DNA of 50,954 bases, taken from contig JAPPAB010000167.1 in assembly GCA_026705765.1 (NCBI GenBank), positions 1 to 50,954 of the forward strand. The letters are read 5' to 3'. Of the stretch, positions 8,401 through 15,369 are shown one piece after another (within the stretch, counting starts at the first letter, position 1; each line of letters starts with the position of its first letter). Source of the stretch: Gemmatimonadota bacterium. GTDB taxonomy: Bacteria; Latescibacterota; UBA2968. The notes under the pieces are model-generated. The model had not been told where the DNA came from, made no database searches, and saw only the letters and a list, made by a program, of their open reading frames with translations. The position numbers and the translations under genes were made by a program.

Positions 8401-8913
8401 ATGGCCCAAGACGAATCCCCTATCATAAACATTCCTTCCTATCGTCGTGACCTTTACCAACTGCTTACCTTGTTGTTGGCAGACGAAAAAGTTGCGATGA
8501 ATGAGAATTTCAGAAATTTGTCCGAAATTAACCATGACAACGAAGTCAATAGGCTATTGATATGGATAGCTATAGCGACTCGCCAGTTGCTTGATATCAA
8601 AAACCACTCCATAAGAGCACAGATATGTGGACAATACTGTAATAATTTTCCACATAGAGGCTATGATGATCTGAATTTTCGCACTGCGTGTAACGCCATT
8701 ATCCACGCTGTAGAAATTCTTTCTTACGATCCCGATGATGAAGAAAGTACTCGTGAGGGCACCTGGAAGGCAGATTACTATAAAGGAACAATCACTGTTC
8801 GAGGAAGACGACGAGTGAGAGGGGGACAACAAGCGACACGTGCATTGCTGGACTGTGAAAAATTCGTGGAATACTGTATCTTGTTGAGTGAAGAATTTAT
8901 TGTGGAGGTCTAA
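8401..8913 (+). CDS. Hypothetical protein, possibly HEPN-related
   Basis: A 170-residue protein. The ATG at 8401, preceded by GAAGTGG, is preferred over the upstream TTG at 8371. Residues 20-90 are predicted helical. The sequence FRTACNAIIHAVEIL (near 99-113) has an N-x-x-x-H pattern resembling the helix that carries the Rx4-6H signature in HEPN proteins, but the Arg spacing is not canonical. A basic GRRRVRGG segment follows an acidic DPDDEEST stretch. The stop is 4 bases before the start of the GIY-YIG-like gene, so they are likely co-transcribed. The function is not recognised; HEPN membership is only a possibility. Confidence 0.6.
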   Translation: MAQDESPIINIPSYRRDLYQLLTLLLADEKVAMNENFRNLSEINHDNEVNRLLIWIAIATRQLLDIKNHSIRAQICGQYCNNFPHRGYDDLNFRTACNAIIHAVEILSYDPDDEESTREGTWKADYYKGTITVRGRRRVRGGQQATRALLDCEKFVEYCILLSEEFIVEV

Positions 8914-8917
8914 CGAC

Positions 8918-9139
8918 ATGGCTACCAGTAGAACCGTTTACAAATACCACTTTAAGTTGGGCAATCGCATTGTCCACACGGGCATCACCAGAGATCTTGA
9001 TCGCCGCGAGGCCGAGCACCAGCGAAAACCCGGTTGGGACAGGGGCCACATTTTTCAGGTCGGTTTTCGCACCACTCAAGAGGCTGCGCTCCAATGGGAA
9101 GCGGAACAACGGAGACTGGGCAAGCCAACAGGGCCGTAA
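8918..9139 (+). CDS. Small GIY-YIG-like domain protein
   Basis: A 73-residue protein starting at an ATG with GTGGAGG upstream. The sequence VYKYHFKLGNRIVHTGIT, followed by RDLDRREAEH, matches the layout of the GIY-YIG nuclease core: two beta strands with GIY and YIG positions, then Arg on the first helix and a His. The G-I-Y and Y-I-G residues themselves are altered (YKYH, HTG). A candidate Glu occurs in LQWEAEQ. It is at most a minimal or degenerate nuclease. It is sandwiched between an unknown gene and a HipA-N-like gene in one apparent operon. Confidence 0.6.
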   Translation: MATSRTVYKYHFKLGNRIVHTGITRDLDRREAEHQRKPGWDRGHIFQVGFRTTQEAALQWEAEQRRLGKPTGP

Positions 9140-9169
9140 TGTCTGAGAAATCCCTCAATGGAGTATGCT

Positions 9170-9586
9170 ATGATATCGACCCTGAAGAAGATTTTGTTCC
9201 ACCAAGGCAGGCTGAAGCACCTTCGCACCCCTCAGGATGAGACAGCCGAATTTCTGTTACGATACCGCGACCTCGATGTGGGGCATCTCTCTCTTCATGA
9301 TGGAAAGTGGTATTTCGAGTACACGGATGCTTTCCGGAAGAAGAAAGACGCTTATCCAATCGTCAATTTTCCGCGTTTAGACAAGCGCTACGAATCTGAC
9401 GTGTTGTGGCCATTTTTCGTGGTTCGTATCCCTGGCCTGGGGCAGCCATCCATCCAGCGTGTGATCCGCGAGGAGAACCTCGACCCGCATAATGAGGTCC
9501 AATTGCTCAAGCGTTTTGGCAAAACTACGATCGCCAATCCATTTATCTTGATCCCCAAAGACAGCTCCGCCGGACCCGAAGATTGA
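9170..9586 (+). CDS. Stand-alone HipA N-terminal-domain-like protein
   Basis: A 138-residue protein. The ATG at 9170 is chosen because GGAG lies 6 bases upstream; an in-frame ATG at 9158 is the alternative. The segment VGHLSLHDGKWYFEYTDAF, followed by YPIVNFPRLDKRYES and FFVVRIPG, resembles the beta-rich N-subdomain 1 of HipA, the part that exists as the separate antitoxin HipS in HipBST systems. No kinase (HipT/HipA C-terminal domain) or HipB follows; the gene ends shortly before a terminator and a mobile element. It may be a remnant of a HipBST-like module or a distinct stand-alone protein. Confidence 0.65.
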   Translation: MISTLKKILFHQGRLKHLRTPQDETAEFLLRYRDLDVGHLSLHDGKWYFEYTDAFRKKKDAYPIVNFPRLDKRYESDVLWPFFVVRIPGLGQPSIQRVIREENLDPHNEVQLLKRFGKTTIANPFILIPKDSSAGPED

Positions 9587-9610
9587 TCCTTCTGACCTCC
9601 TCCAAGCTAC

Positions 9611-9652
9611 TTGAAGTCCAACGGCGTCTTCCAAACCGTTGGGCTTTTTTTA
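9611..9652 (+). repeat. Left half of duplicated terminator repeat (interrupted copy)
   Basis: This stretch matches 12933-12973 with few differences. Its continuation is found on the far side of the mobile element at 11436-11458, so the original repeat was split by the insertion. Confidence 0.75.
9614..9651 (+). terminator. Rho-independent terminator interrupted downstream by the TIR element
   Basis: AAGTCCAACGG (9614-9624) pairs with CCGTTGGGCTT (9636-9646), followed by a run of seven T (9645-9651). It ends the ATPase-to-HipA-N-like gene set. The same hairpin recurs at 12936-12970. Confidence 0.85.
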
Positions 9653-9677
9653 AGGGATTATATACGGTAGTGCCAAA
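9653..9677 (+). repeat. Left terminal inverted repeat
   Basis: AGGGATTATATACGG... reading inward, 25 bp. The inner 24 bases are the exact reverse complement of 11403-11426. Confidence 0.9.
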
Positions 9678-9866
9678 GGGTTATCTTTGAGCATGGTTGT
9701 ATATCTGAGTGTTGGATAGCGCGGATGAAAGAAGAAAGGCGAATATGGTGTTGATACTCAACGGGGCGGTTGAGAAAGGATCCCATCGACGCGAAAGGAA
9801 CAAAAAACGCCGACAGGCTTTAACAGAATAGGGTGACACAATATAACGCTGTGGAAAGGATGTCAG

Positions 9867-11258
9867 ATGAATGATTTTTCTAAATTTCTCAAGAGTGTAG
9901 ATCTTTCCGGTATGTCTGTTGAACAAATACTCGCCATGATTCCAGTACTCAAAATGTTACCGTTGCCAAAAAAAATAAAGGAACAACTTTTAGATATGGA
10001 AAAACAAGCAAAAAATTTGATAGCAACAAAACAACAAGCGTATAATGTTGATGCCCAATTACTTGACAGGGGATGGTTTGTTCACAAAAATCTCAATATT
10101 GAAACGGTTCAACAAGCCAATACTATGTGTTCTGTCGGTAATTTGTTGGCAGCAGAAGAAGTGTTCTGTGACTTCTTTTTGGACAGGATAGACGAAGATA
10201 CTAACCTTTTGGGTATCTACGCGAAAAATATCGGATGGGGCAAGTATCTTGATCCAAGGTCAAAAAAGACGCTTCGACAGGAAGAAGATAAAGATGCAGA
10301 TTACTCGGGAAATATGTATGCACAAAACATCAACCGTGCGTATGAGAATACCCGGAAGGGTTGTTATGCTGAGGCAACGCTATTGATGCTTCCTATCATT
10401 GATGGTATGACATCTAAGTTTTTGATTGCTTCTGGTACGGACAGAGAGACAATTTTTTCTAATAATTCAAGAGAGAAGTTGACGCCAGAGGCAGAACAAG
10501 CGATAAAAACTGTCGCACCTAATTTCTGGGAAGCATTGGATATTATAGCAGAAACACGAAGCAGATATAGTGCCGAAGAGATAACAATTCCTTACAGAAA
10601 TGGAATTATGCATGGGACTGATGTCAATTTCAACAATAAGTTTGTTGTGTGCAAATGTTGGGCACTTCTGCTTACTGTTGACGAGGTAATGAAGAAAATC
10701 TCTGATGCCGAATATCAAAAAACCGTAGCGAGAAAATCACTCGCAGAGTCAAGGAGAGAAACACAGCGATTAGAAGAAGATTCAAAAACATTTGTACCAC
10801 GGGATAAACTGGCGATAACAGGTGACGGCAACTTTGAGACGCAACAGTTTGAAAAAAATACACCCGAATATGCTTTGCAGAAATTTTTTACCGGGTGGAA
10901 AAACAAAAACTATAGAGATGTTGCTATGATAGCGTCGGTAATTACACAATCAAAAAGTATACCCGATGATCAACGGAGAGATTTGCATAGTGTTATACAA
11001 GAGATGAAAGAACGGCTTGATGATTATGACCTGATTTCTTGTATTTTTAAACCTGATATATCGGAGAAATTGTGGCAAACGAAAATCTCTTGCGAGGTTA
11101 CTTTTCTAAATAAGTTTTGTGAATCTCCCGAACAAAAAACAGGTGTTTTCGAGTTTATACTTGGTTGCCAAGAAACAGATTTTTTTGATACTGTTTCACG
11201 GTATGATAAGAATGCCGTATGGCAGTTGTATTTGGACTCCTTATCTTTTCTGTCTTAG
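9867..11258 (+). CDS. HEPN-motif protein with C-terminal NTF2-like region (element cargo)
   Basis: A 463-residue protein, the only convincing gene inside the TIR element, with a GGAAAGGATG ribosome region upstream. A helical N-terminal half ends in IPYRNGIMHGTD, where R244-N245-x3-H249 fits the Rx4H catalytic signature of HEPN ribonucleases. The preceding helices (ATLLMLPIIDGMTSKFL near 172-188) are typical of such domains. A Lys/Arg/Glu-rich linker (about 275-330) joins a C-terminal section beginning EYALQKFFTGWKNKNYRDV near 333-351, which resembles SnoaL/DUF4878 NTF2-like folds. HEPN proteins often serve as RNase effectors in phage defence or toxin systems. The role here is inferred. No DDE, HUH or serine/tyrosine recombinase motif is visible. 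Confidence 0.72.
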   Translation: MNDFSKFLKSVDLSGMSVEQILAMIPVLKMLPLPKKIKEQLLDMEKQAKNLIATKQQAYNVDAQLLDRGWFVHKNLNIETVQQANTMCSVGNLLAAEEVFCDFFLDRIDEDTNLLGIYAKNIGWGKYLDPRSKKTLRQEEDKDADYSGNMYAQNINRAYENTRKGCYAEATLLMLPIIDGMTSKFLIASGTDRETIFSNNSREKLTPEAEQAIKTVAPNFWEALDIIAETRSRYSAEEITIPYRNGIMHGTDVNFNNKFVVCKCWALLLTVDEVMKKISDAEYQKTVARKSLAESRRETQRLEEDSKTFVPRDKLAITGDGNFETQQFEKNTPEYALQKFFTGWKNKNYRDVAMIASVITQSKSIPDDQRRDLHSVIQEMKERLDDYDLISCIFKPDISEKLWQTKISCEVTFLNKFCESPEQKTGVFEFILGCQETDFFDTVSRYDKNAVWQLYLDSLSFLS

Positions 11259-11571
11259 TGAGATTTTTTCTATACACCGAAACAAAAGATCGCCCTGAGG
11301 TTATTTTAAGCCATTCTGGGTGTGTTATGTGCCTTCTCGCTTGGTCTGTATCTACTTGCCCCTATTTGTCTATGAGGAAAACGGAAACAGGTCTTTTTTG
11401 CTTTTGGCACTACCGTATATAATCCCCTTTTTTTATTGGAGTCTTACTGGCGGCTTCACAAGTGCTTTTAGTGTTGTTCATAATTGACTGACGGGTTTTC
11501 TTTAACAAGGAAAAAAATTTATCTGCTTCGTCATTGTGATAGCATTTGACATTTACCATTAGGAGGTATCC
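11259..11571. other. Gene-free stretch spanning the right end of the TIR element
   Basis: This holds 144 bases of AT-rich DNA after the HEPN gene stop, the right inverted repeat (11403-11427), the target duplication and the right half of the split repeat. About 113 further bases lead to the HigA gene. No conserved ORF was seen. A TTGACA hexamer lies just before the HigA ribosome site, but no suitably spaced -10 box was found. Confidence 0.6.
11403..11427 (-). repeat. Right terminal inverted repeat
   Basis: Reverse complement of the left end over 24 bases. The outermost base is C here, where the left end would predict T. Confidence 0.9.
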
Positions 11572-11886
11572 ATGCCTACAATGCCCCCAATTCATCCGGG
11601 AGAGATCCTGCTTGAGGAATTTCTCGAGCCTCTGAGTATTAGCCAGTATCGTCTGGCAAAAGACATCTCAGTTCCCCCTCGCCGGATTAACGAGATTGTT
11701 CACGGCAAGCGCGCTATTTCGGCAGACACTGCGCTTCGGTTGGCGCGCTACTTTGGAACCACAGATCGGTTCTGGCTCAATCTTCAGACACGCTACAATT
11801 TAGAGTTGGAGAAAGATCGCCTCGGTGAGCGACTGGAGGCTGAGGTGCGCGTTTTAGAGCGTCAGGTGTTGACGGACGCCCGGTAG
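11572..11886 (+). CDS. higA: HigA-family antitoxin (XRE helix-turn-helix), orphan
   Basis: A 104-residue protein beginning after a strong AGGAGGT site. It has the HigA family opening IHPGEILLEEFLEPL, the HTH core SQYRLAKDISVPPRRINEIVHGKR (residues 23-46), and the RYFGTTDRFWLNLQTRYNLE segment. These proteins bind their promoter and neutralise HigB toxins. No HigB-like gene lies upstream, where it is normally found: only 136 bases separate the target duplication from the start. None lies immediately downstream either. It is therefore an orphan or paired with a distant toxin. Confidence 0.9.
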   Translation: MPTMPPIHPGEILLEEFLEPLSISQYRLAKDISVPPRRINEIVHGKRAISADTALRLARYFGTTDRFWLNLQTRYNLELEKDRLGERLEAEVRVLERQVLTDAR

Positions 11887-11959
11887 GATGCGATTGATAG
11901 CCGGAAATGGACACAGTCGGTTTGAATATAGCTCAAGTCGCCGGAGGTTGCATTTCTGG

Positions 11960-12142
11960 CTATTTCAACACCTGGTCGAGTGAAACCCGACCCGATTCAA
12001 TGGCCAGAACGGCTCTTAGAACGTGCAGTTCAAACATCATTTCATCGTCAGGAAATTCAGTTCTGACTTGATGGCATATTTGATCCAGATGCTCATTGTT
12101 GATGCCGGTTCGGCGTGCAGCACTGAGATAGTCAAACATCAT
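11960..12142 (-). CDS. Small conserved hypothetical protein (60 aa)
   Basis: A 60-residue acidic protein (MMFDYLSAARRTGINNEHLD, then a FPDDEMMFELHVLRAV stretch and SLDQVLK). It resembles a small family of solitary helical proteins with a DEMxxELHVLRA core. It is likely all-helical and has no membrane segment. It is transcribed divergently from the toxin-antitoxin pair that begins at 12390. The function is unknown, but the compact, charged sequence looks like a real gene rather than a shadow. Confidence 0.6.
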   Translation of the reverse strand: MMFDYLSAARRTGINNEHLDQICHQVRTEFPDDEMMFELHVLRAVLAIESGRVSLDQVLK

Positions 12143-12389
12143 AATTGAAATCCTAAAAAAATACTGTTTTCCAGATAAAGGTTTGCAAATATACTAAAAA
12201 AAGAAGCCAGGACAATGGGCGAACTCATTTTAGATGTACAGTTAGGGATATAAGTCTCCAAAATACCATAATCCTAATCCCCATAACTGCCTGCACTTTA
12301 TAGTCGCTGACAAGAAATCTATCTGGTTAATATTGTTATTTGGAGTTATATTTCAAGTCAGCAGAGCATTTATACAGGGAGTCACAGAA

Positions 12390-12629
12390 ATGGCTGATTT
12401 ACTTGAACAGGTAGTCGCAGAGATTCAAAAACTGCCGCAAGACCAGCGGGATGCCATTGCCGCACGTATTATAGCTGACCTGAAAGATGATCAGGCCTGG
12501 ACAGAACGTTTTGAGGCCACAACTGATGAGCAGTGGGATCGTTTAGCTGAAGGAGTAAGAAGGGAAGTAGCTGCGGGTGATACGGTGCCACTTGATGATG
12601 TTTTTCCTGTTAATCAGTCTCAGCAATGA
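12390..12629 (+). CDS. Putative antitoxin of a type II toxin-antitoxin pair
   Basis: A 79-residue acidic protein. The ATG at 12390 has AGGGA about 10 bases upstream and is preferred to the upstream TTG. The N-terminal helix LLEQVVAEIQKLPQDQRDAI and the C-terminal charged tail are typical of small antitoxins of the addiction-module-component type. The stop overlaps the toxin-like gene by 4 bases (ATGA), the usual layout with antitoxin first. The assignment rests mainly on this coupling. Confidence 0.72.
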   Translation: MADLLEQVVAEIQKLPQDQRDAIAARIIADLKDDQAWTERFEATTDEQWDRLAEGVRREVAAGDTVPLDDVFPVNQSQQ

Positions 12630-12895
12630 CATCCAGTATTACGAGAGAATTTCGAAGACGACTCAACCGGCTTTCTCCACAGGCTCAAAGGCAAGCTGCC
12701 CAGGCTTACGACCTTTGGCGATCAGACCCCTATCACTCCAGTCTCCAATTCAAGCGTGTCAGTCCGCGTCAGCCGATCTTTGCTGTTCGCGTCGGGATGG
12801 GCCATCGGGCGTTGGGTTTGCGAGAAGGAGATCATATTTTTTGGTTTTGGATAGGATCGCATGCGGACTATGACCAGTTAATCAGGCGTCTGTAA
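12626..12895 (+). CDS. RelE/ParE-like toxin
   Basis: An 89-residue protein with the compact RelE/ParE fold pattern: two N-terminal helices (REFRRRLNRLSPQAQRQAAQ), then beta strands with LQFKRVSPRQPIFAVRVGMG and HRALGLREGDHIFWFWIGSH, ending in YDQLIRRL. The family usually acts as a ribosome-dependent mRNA interferase or, for ParE, a gyrase poison. The target here is not determined. The start codon overlaps the putative antitoxin stop. A strong terminator follows at 12936-12970. Confidence 0.8.
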   Translation: MTSSITREFRRRLNRLSPQAQRQAAQAYDLWRSDPYHSSLQFKRVSPRQPIFAVRVGMGHRALGLREGDHIFWFWIGSHADYDQLIRRL

Positions 12896-12932
12896 TTGAG
12901 GTGTAGAGAAGATGTGATCGAATCTTGTTTTT

Positions 12933-12996
12933 TTGAAGCCCAACGGCCTCTTCAAACCGTTGGGCTTTTTCTATTGGGGCTTCACTGGCGGCTTCA
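12933..12996 (+). repeat. Intact copy of the terminator-containing 64-bp repeat
   Basis: Comprises the terminator plus a conserved tail ending CACTGGCGGCTTCA. It matches the joined flanks of the mobile element (9611-9652 plus 11436-11458) and so marks the right end of the toxin-antitoxin island just as the split copy marks the HipA-N-like module. Confidence 0.75.
12936..12970 (+). terminator. Rho-independent terminator after the toxin gene
   Basis: AAGCCCAACGG (12936-12946) pairs with CCGTTGGGCTT (12957-12967), followed by T-rich DNA. The arms are a near copy of the terminator at 9614-9646. Confidence 0.85.
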
Positions 12997-13130
12997 GTAG
13001 ATTTGTCTCCAGGTATAAGAAGAGAGAACCACAAACAAAATCGGTCTTGATAAATTCCGATTCTCAATGTATTCTCATTGATGGTAGATGTGATTTTACA
13101 GAAAGGTAGAAACGTTCAGGGAGATAACAT

Positions 13131-13877
13131 ATGAAAAAAATTCTCATTACAGGCATGAGTGGGCTTATTGGCGGGGCTGTTCGCGAGCAGCTTGAGGGCA
13201 AGTATGAGCTTCGCGCGCTCAATCGCCGCGATGTGGCTGGCGTGGATTGTCGGCGGGCTGATATTTCGGATTTTGACGCGATTTGTCCGGCGTTTGAAGA
13301 TGTTGATACGGTTGTGCATCTGGCTGCTGCGATTAGAAGCGATTTTGAGGGGTTTGTCGCGCACAATATTGTGGGTACTTATAATGTTTTTGAAGCGGCG
13401 CTTCGCGCCGGGGTCAAGCGCGTTATTTTTGCCAGTAGCGGTTCGGTGACAGCGGGTTGGGAGAACGATTCGCCGTATGGTGCGATTGTGTCGGGGCGAT
13501 ACGATGAGGTGCCCGAGTCCTGGGATAAGTTTTCCCACGAGACGCCTACGCGCCCGCGCGGGATTTACGGTTGTACAAAGGTCTGGGGCGAGGCTTTGGC
13601 GCGGCATTATGCCGATAGTACAGATCTGTCTGTTATTTGTCTTCGCATTGGTGCGGTGAATGCCGAGGATCGGCCCAATGGTACGCGCGGTTATTCTGTG
13701 TGGTGCAGTCAAAGTACGATTGCCGGTATGGTTGAGTCGTGTATTGAGGTGTCCGGTGATCTCAAGTTTGACATTTTTTATGTGGTTTCGAATAATAAAT
13801 ACAGCTATCGGGATATGACGCATGCGCACGATGTGCTCGGTTTTGAACCCGAGGGGGATGCGGAGGATTATCGGTGA
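13131..13877 (+). CDS. NAD-dependent epimerase/dehydratase (extended SDR)
   Basis: A 248-residue Rossmann-fold enzyme with the cofactor-binding TGMSGLIGG (residues 6-14) and the catalytic Y-x3-K in IYGCTKVWGE (near 145-154). The Ser in FASSGSV (near 100-106) completes the triad. The overall form, including LRIGAVN and the short length, resembles uronate dehydrogenase-like sugar-acid SDRs, but the substrate is unproven. A GGGAG ribosome site precedes the ATG. It is the first gene of a five-gene coupled operon; its stop TGA shares a base with the next ATG. Confidence 0.86.
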   Translation: MKKILITGMSGLIGGAVREQLEGKYELRALNRRDVAGVDCRRADISDFDAICPAFEDVDTVVHLAAAIRSDFEGFVAHNIVGTYNVFEAALRAGVKRVIFASSGSVTAGWENDSPYGAIVSGRYDEVPESWDKFSHETPTRPRGIYGCTKVWGEALARHYADSTDLSVICLRIGAVNAEDRPNGTRGYSVWCSQSTIAGMVESCIEVSGDLKFDIFYVVSNNKYSYRDMTHAHDVLGFEPEGDAEDYR

Positions 13878-14551
13878 TGTACAGGACGATTTTTTTTGAT
13901 GGGTATGGGACGCTTTTTGACACAGCTTTTGATGCGTTGTACGAGACGTGTCAGATTATTGTGGATGATTTGCAGATCGATATGAGCAAGGAGGCGTTTC
14001 TCGATCACTGGGATCGCTATTTCTTTCCCCTGTTGAAAGAGAGGGATTTTATCACGTTTTGGGATGCGCATATTATCGGTCTGGAGAAGACGTTTGCCGA
14101 TTTGAATGTGCGGGCGAATCCCGAGTCTTATACGGCAGGTCTTTTTGATGCTTTTGGTCGCGCGCCCATTTTTTGCGATGTGAAACCCACTCTGGATGCT
14201 TTGCCCGATGTGAAAATCGGTGTGATTTCCAATGCGGATCACGGGCATCTCATGTCTGCTTTGCGTGCTAATGAGCTGAGTTTTCCGGTTGTGATTAGTT
14301 CGGAGTCCGCGCGGTGTTATAAACCGAATCCCGATATTTTCTTTTCTGCGTTTGAGGCTCTCGGTGCCGATCCCGACCAGACTCTGTATGTCGGCGATTC
14401 ACAGGAGGACGATATTGTGGGTGCAAGGCGGGCGGGTATTTCCATTGCATGGCTCAACCGGGATGGGGCTGTGCGGCGGGACAATATTCCAGAGCCTGAT
14501 TATGAGATTAGCAGTTTATCGGAGTTGTGCAATATTCTTGGAGAGGAATGA
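13877..14551 (+). CDS. HAD-superfamily hydrolase
   Basis: A 224-residue phosphatase-like protein. HAD motif I is FFDGYGTLFDT, in which the first Asp is kept and the usual DxD reads DGYGT. Motif II is VISNADH, and the C-terminal motifs are KPNPDIF and LYVGDSQEDDIVGARRAG. This is the common haloacid dehalogenase/phosphoglycolate phosphatase layout. The ATG at 13877 overlaps the preceding stop (TGATG), indicating translational coupling. The substrate is unknown; the operon context suggests a phosphorylated sugar or organic acid. Confidence 0.86.
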   Translation: MYRTIFFDGYGTLFDTAFDALYETCQIIVDDLQIDMSKEAFLDHWDRYFFPLLKERDFITFWDAHIIGLEKTFADLNVRANPESYTAGLFDAFGRAPIFCDVKPTLDALPDVKIGVISNADHGHLMSALRANELSFPVVISSESARCYKPNPDIFFSAFEALGADPDQTLYVGDSQEDDIVGARRAGISIAWLNRDGAVRRDNIPEPDYEISSLSELCNILGEE

Positions 14552-15354
14552 TGCGACCGACGGAAATGGAAGAGTACCTTTTTGATTTGCGCGGGTATAT
14601 TGTGCTGAAAAATGCCGTGGATGCCGAGCATCTCGTCGAACTCAATGAGATTATCGATACGTATGACGATCTCGAACCCGATGGATGGCGGGGGTGGGTT
14701 CATCGGAGCGGGGGCGCACGACATTTGCACAATATTTTTGAGATGGGTGAACCTTTTGAACGCTTGATTGACCATCCGTCGTGGATTCATCACATGGGGC
14801 GTTTTGTCGGTGGGGATGATGGTCTTTTTATCGATGAGTCATTTATTGATATTCGGTCTCTGGGCGGTGCGACGCGCATTCATTCGGGTGCGCATAAGCG
14901 GCGTATTCGCACGCAGTTCCGCTTTCACAACAATCAGTTTCGCTGTGGGCAGATCAATATTTTGCTGGCGCTTAACGATATTGGGGATGGCGATGGGGCG
15001 ACGATGGCGATTCCCGGTTCGCACAAGTCCAATTTGCTTCATCCCGCGTTTGAGGACCCCAAAGGTACGGGTAGTGGGCATTCGCTGGATCGCGTTGAAG
15101 CGGCTGTTCAGATTCAGCTCGATGCGGGTGATGCGGTTTTTTTTGTGGATTGTATGGCGCATGGTTCGTCAGAGCGCACGCGCCCCGGTGAGCGTCGCGT
15201 TGCTATTATTCGCTATGGTCCGCACTGGGGCAATGACCGATATGGCTATCAGCCTTCGCCCGAGCTGATTGCGCGTTTGACGCCTGAACGACGTAAGATT
15301 GTTCAGCCTTTGCCGCCTAAGATGCCGCCGGGTGTGCAGTGCGTAAGTTATTGA
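14551..15354 (+). CDS. Phytanoyl-CoA dioxygenase family protein
   Basis: A non-haem Fe(II)/2-oxoglutarate oxygenase of the PhyH family, 267 residues from the ATG at 14551 (GAGAGG upstream; the adjacent ATG at 14548 is possible). The jelly-roll core is seen in GQINILLALNDIGDGDGATM and AIPGSHKSN, with a distal iron ligand candidate in CMAHGSSERT and the 2-oxoglutarate-binding Arg in RPGERRVAIIRY. Family members hydroxylate diverse small molecules. It is coupled to the HAD gene and precedes a CoA-transferase, so its substrate may be an acyl-CoA or acid of this pathway. Confidence 0.85.
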   Translation: MRPTEMEEYLFDLRGYIVLKNAVDAEHLVELNEIIDTYDDLEPDGWRGWVHRSGGARHLHNIFEMGEPFERLIDHPSWIHHMGRFVGGDDGLFIDESFIDIRSLGGATRIHSGAHKRRIRTQFRFHNNQFRCGQINILLALNDIGDGDGATMAIPGSHKSNLLHPAFEDPKGTGSGHSLDRVEAAVQIQLDAGDAVFFVDCMAHGSSERTRPGERRVAIIRYGPHWGNDRYGYQPSPELIARLTPERRKIVQPLPPKMPPGVQCVSY

Positions 15355-15369
15355 GGAGTTACTTGTGTT

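Larger units (their letters stand above)
9653..11427. mobile_element. 1,775-bp TIR element carrying a HEPN gene, no transposase
   Basis: The element is bounded by 25-bp terminal inverted repeats at 9653-9677 and 11403-11427. They are identical over 24 bases (GGGATTATATACGGTAGTGC plus CAAA), with one mismatch at the outermost base. An 8-bp direct repeat TTTTTTTA flanks it at 9645-9652 and 11428-11435. Removing the element and one TTTTTTTA restores a sequence that matches the uninterrupted repeat at 12933-12996, which serves as an empty-site reference. The interior has one long gene (463 residues) and no recognisable transposase, so mobility would need an enzyme supplied from elsewhere. GGG-type ends and 8-bp duplications occur in IS1595- and ISL3-like families, but the family is not assigned here. 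Confidence 0.85.

Noticed and set aside
9867-11258. The 463-residue gene as the transposase of the TIR element
   Set aside because: No DDE triad, HUH motif or recombinase signature; the HEPN-type motif and NTF2-like tail point to a cargo gene.
11436-11571. A HigB toxin gene upstream of HigA
   Set aside because: The space is too short and no RelE-like reading frame is present on either strand.
11410-11595. Minus-strand ORF sharing the EAAS..PI.K string with an ORF at 12882-13067
   Set aside because: The similarity comes from the shared 64-bp terminator repeat read in reverse; there is no ribosome site and no protein family.
9614-12970. The hairpins match the RYYYAAC / GTTRRRY core of integron attC sites
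   Set aside because: The hairpins are only about 28-30 bp, have perfect stems without extrahelical bases, and are followed by T-tracts; no integrase is visible. They are terminators.
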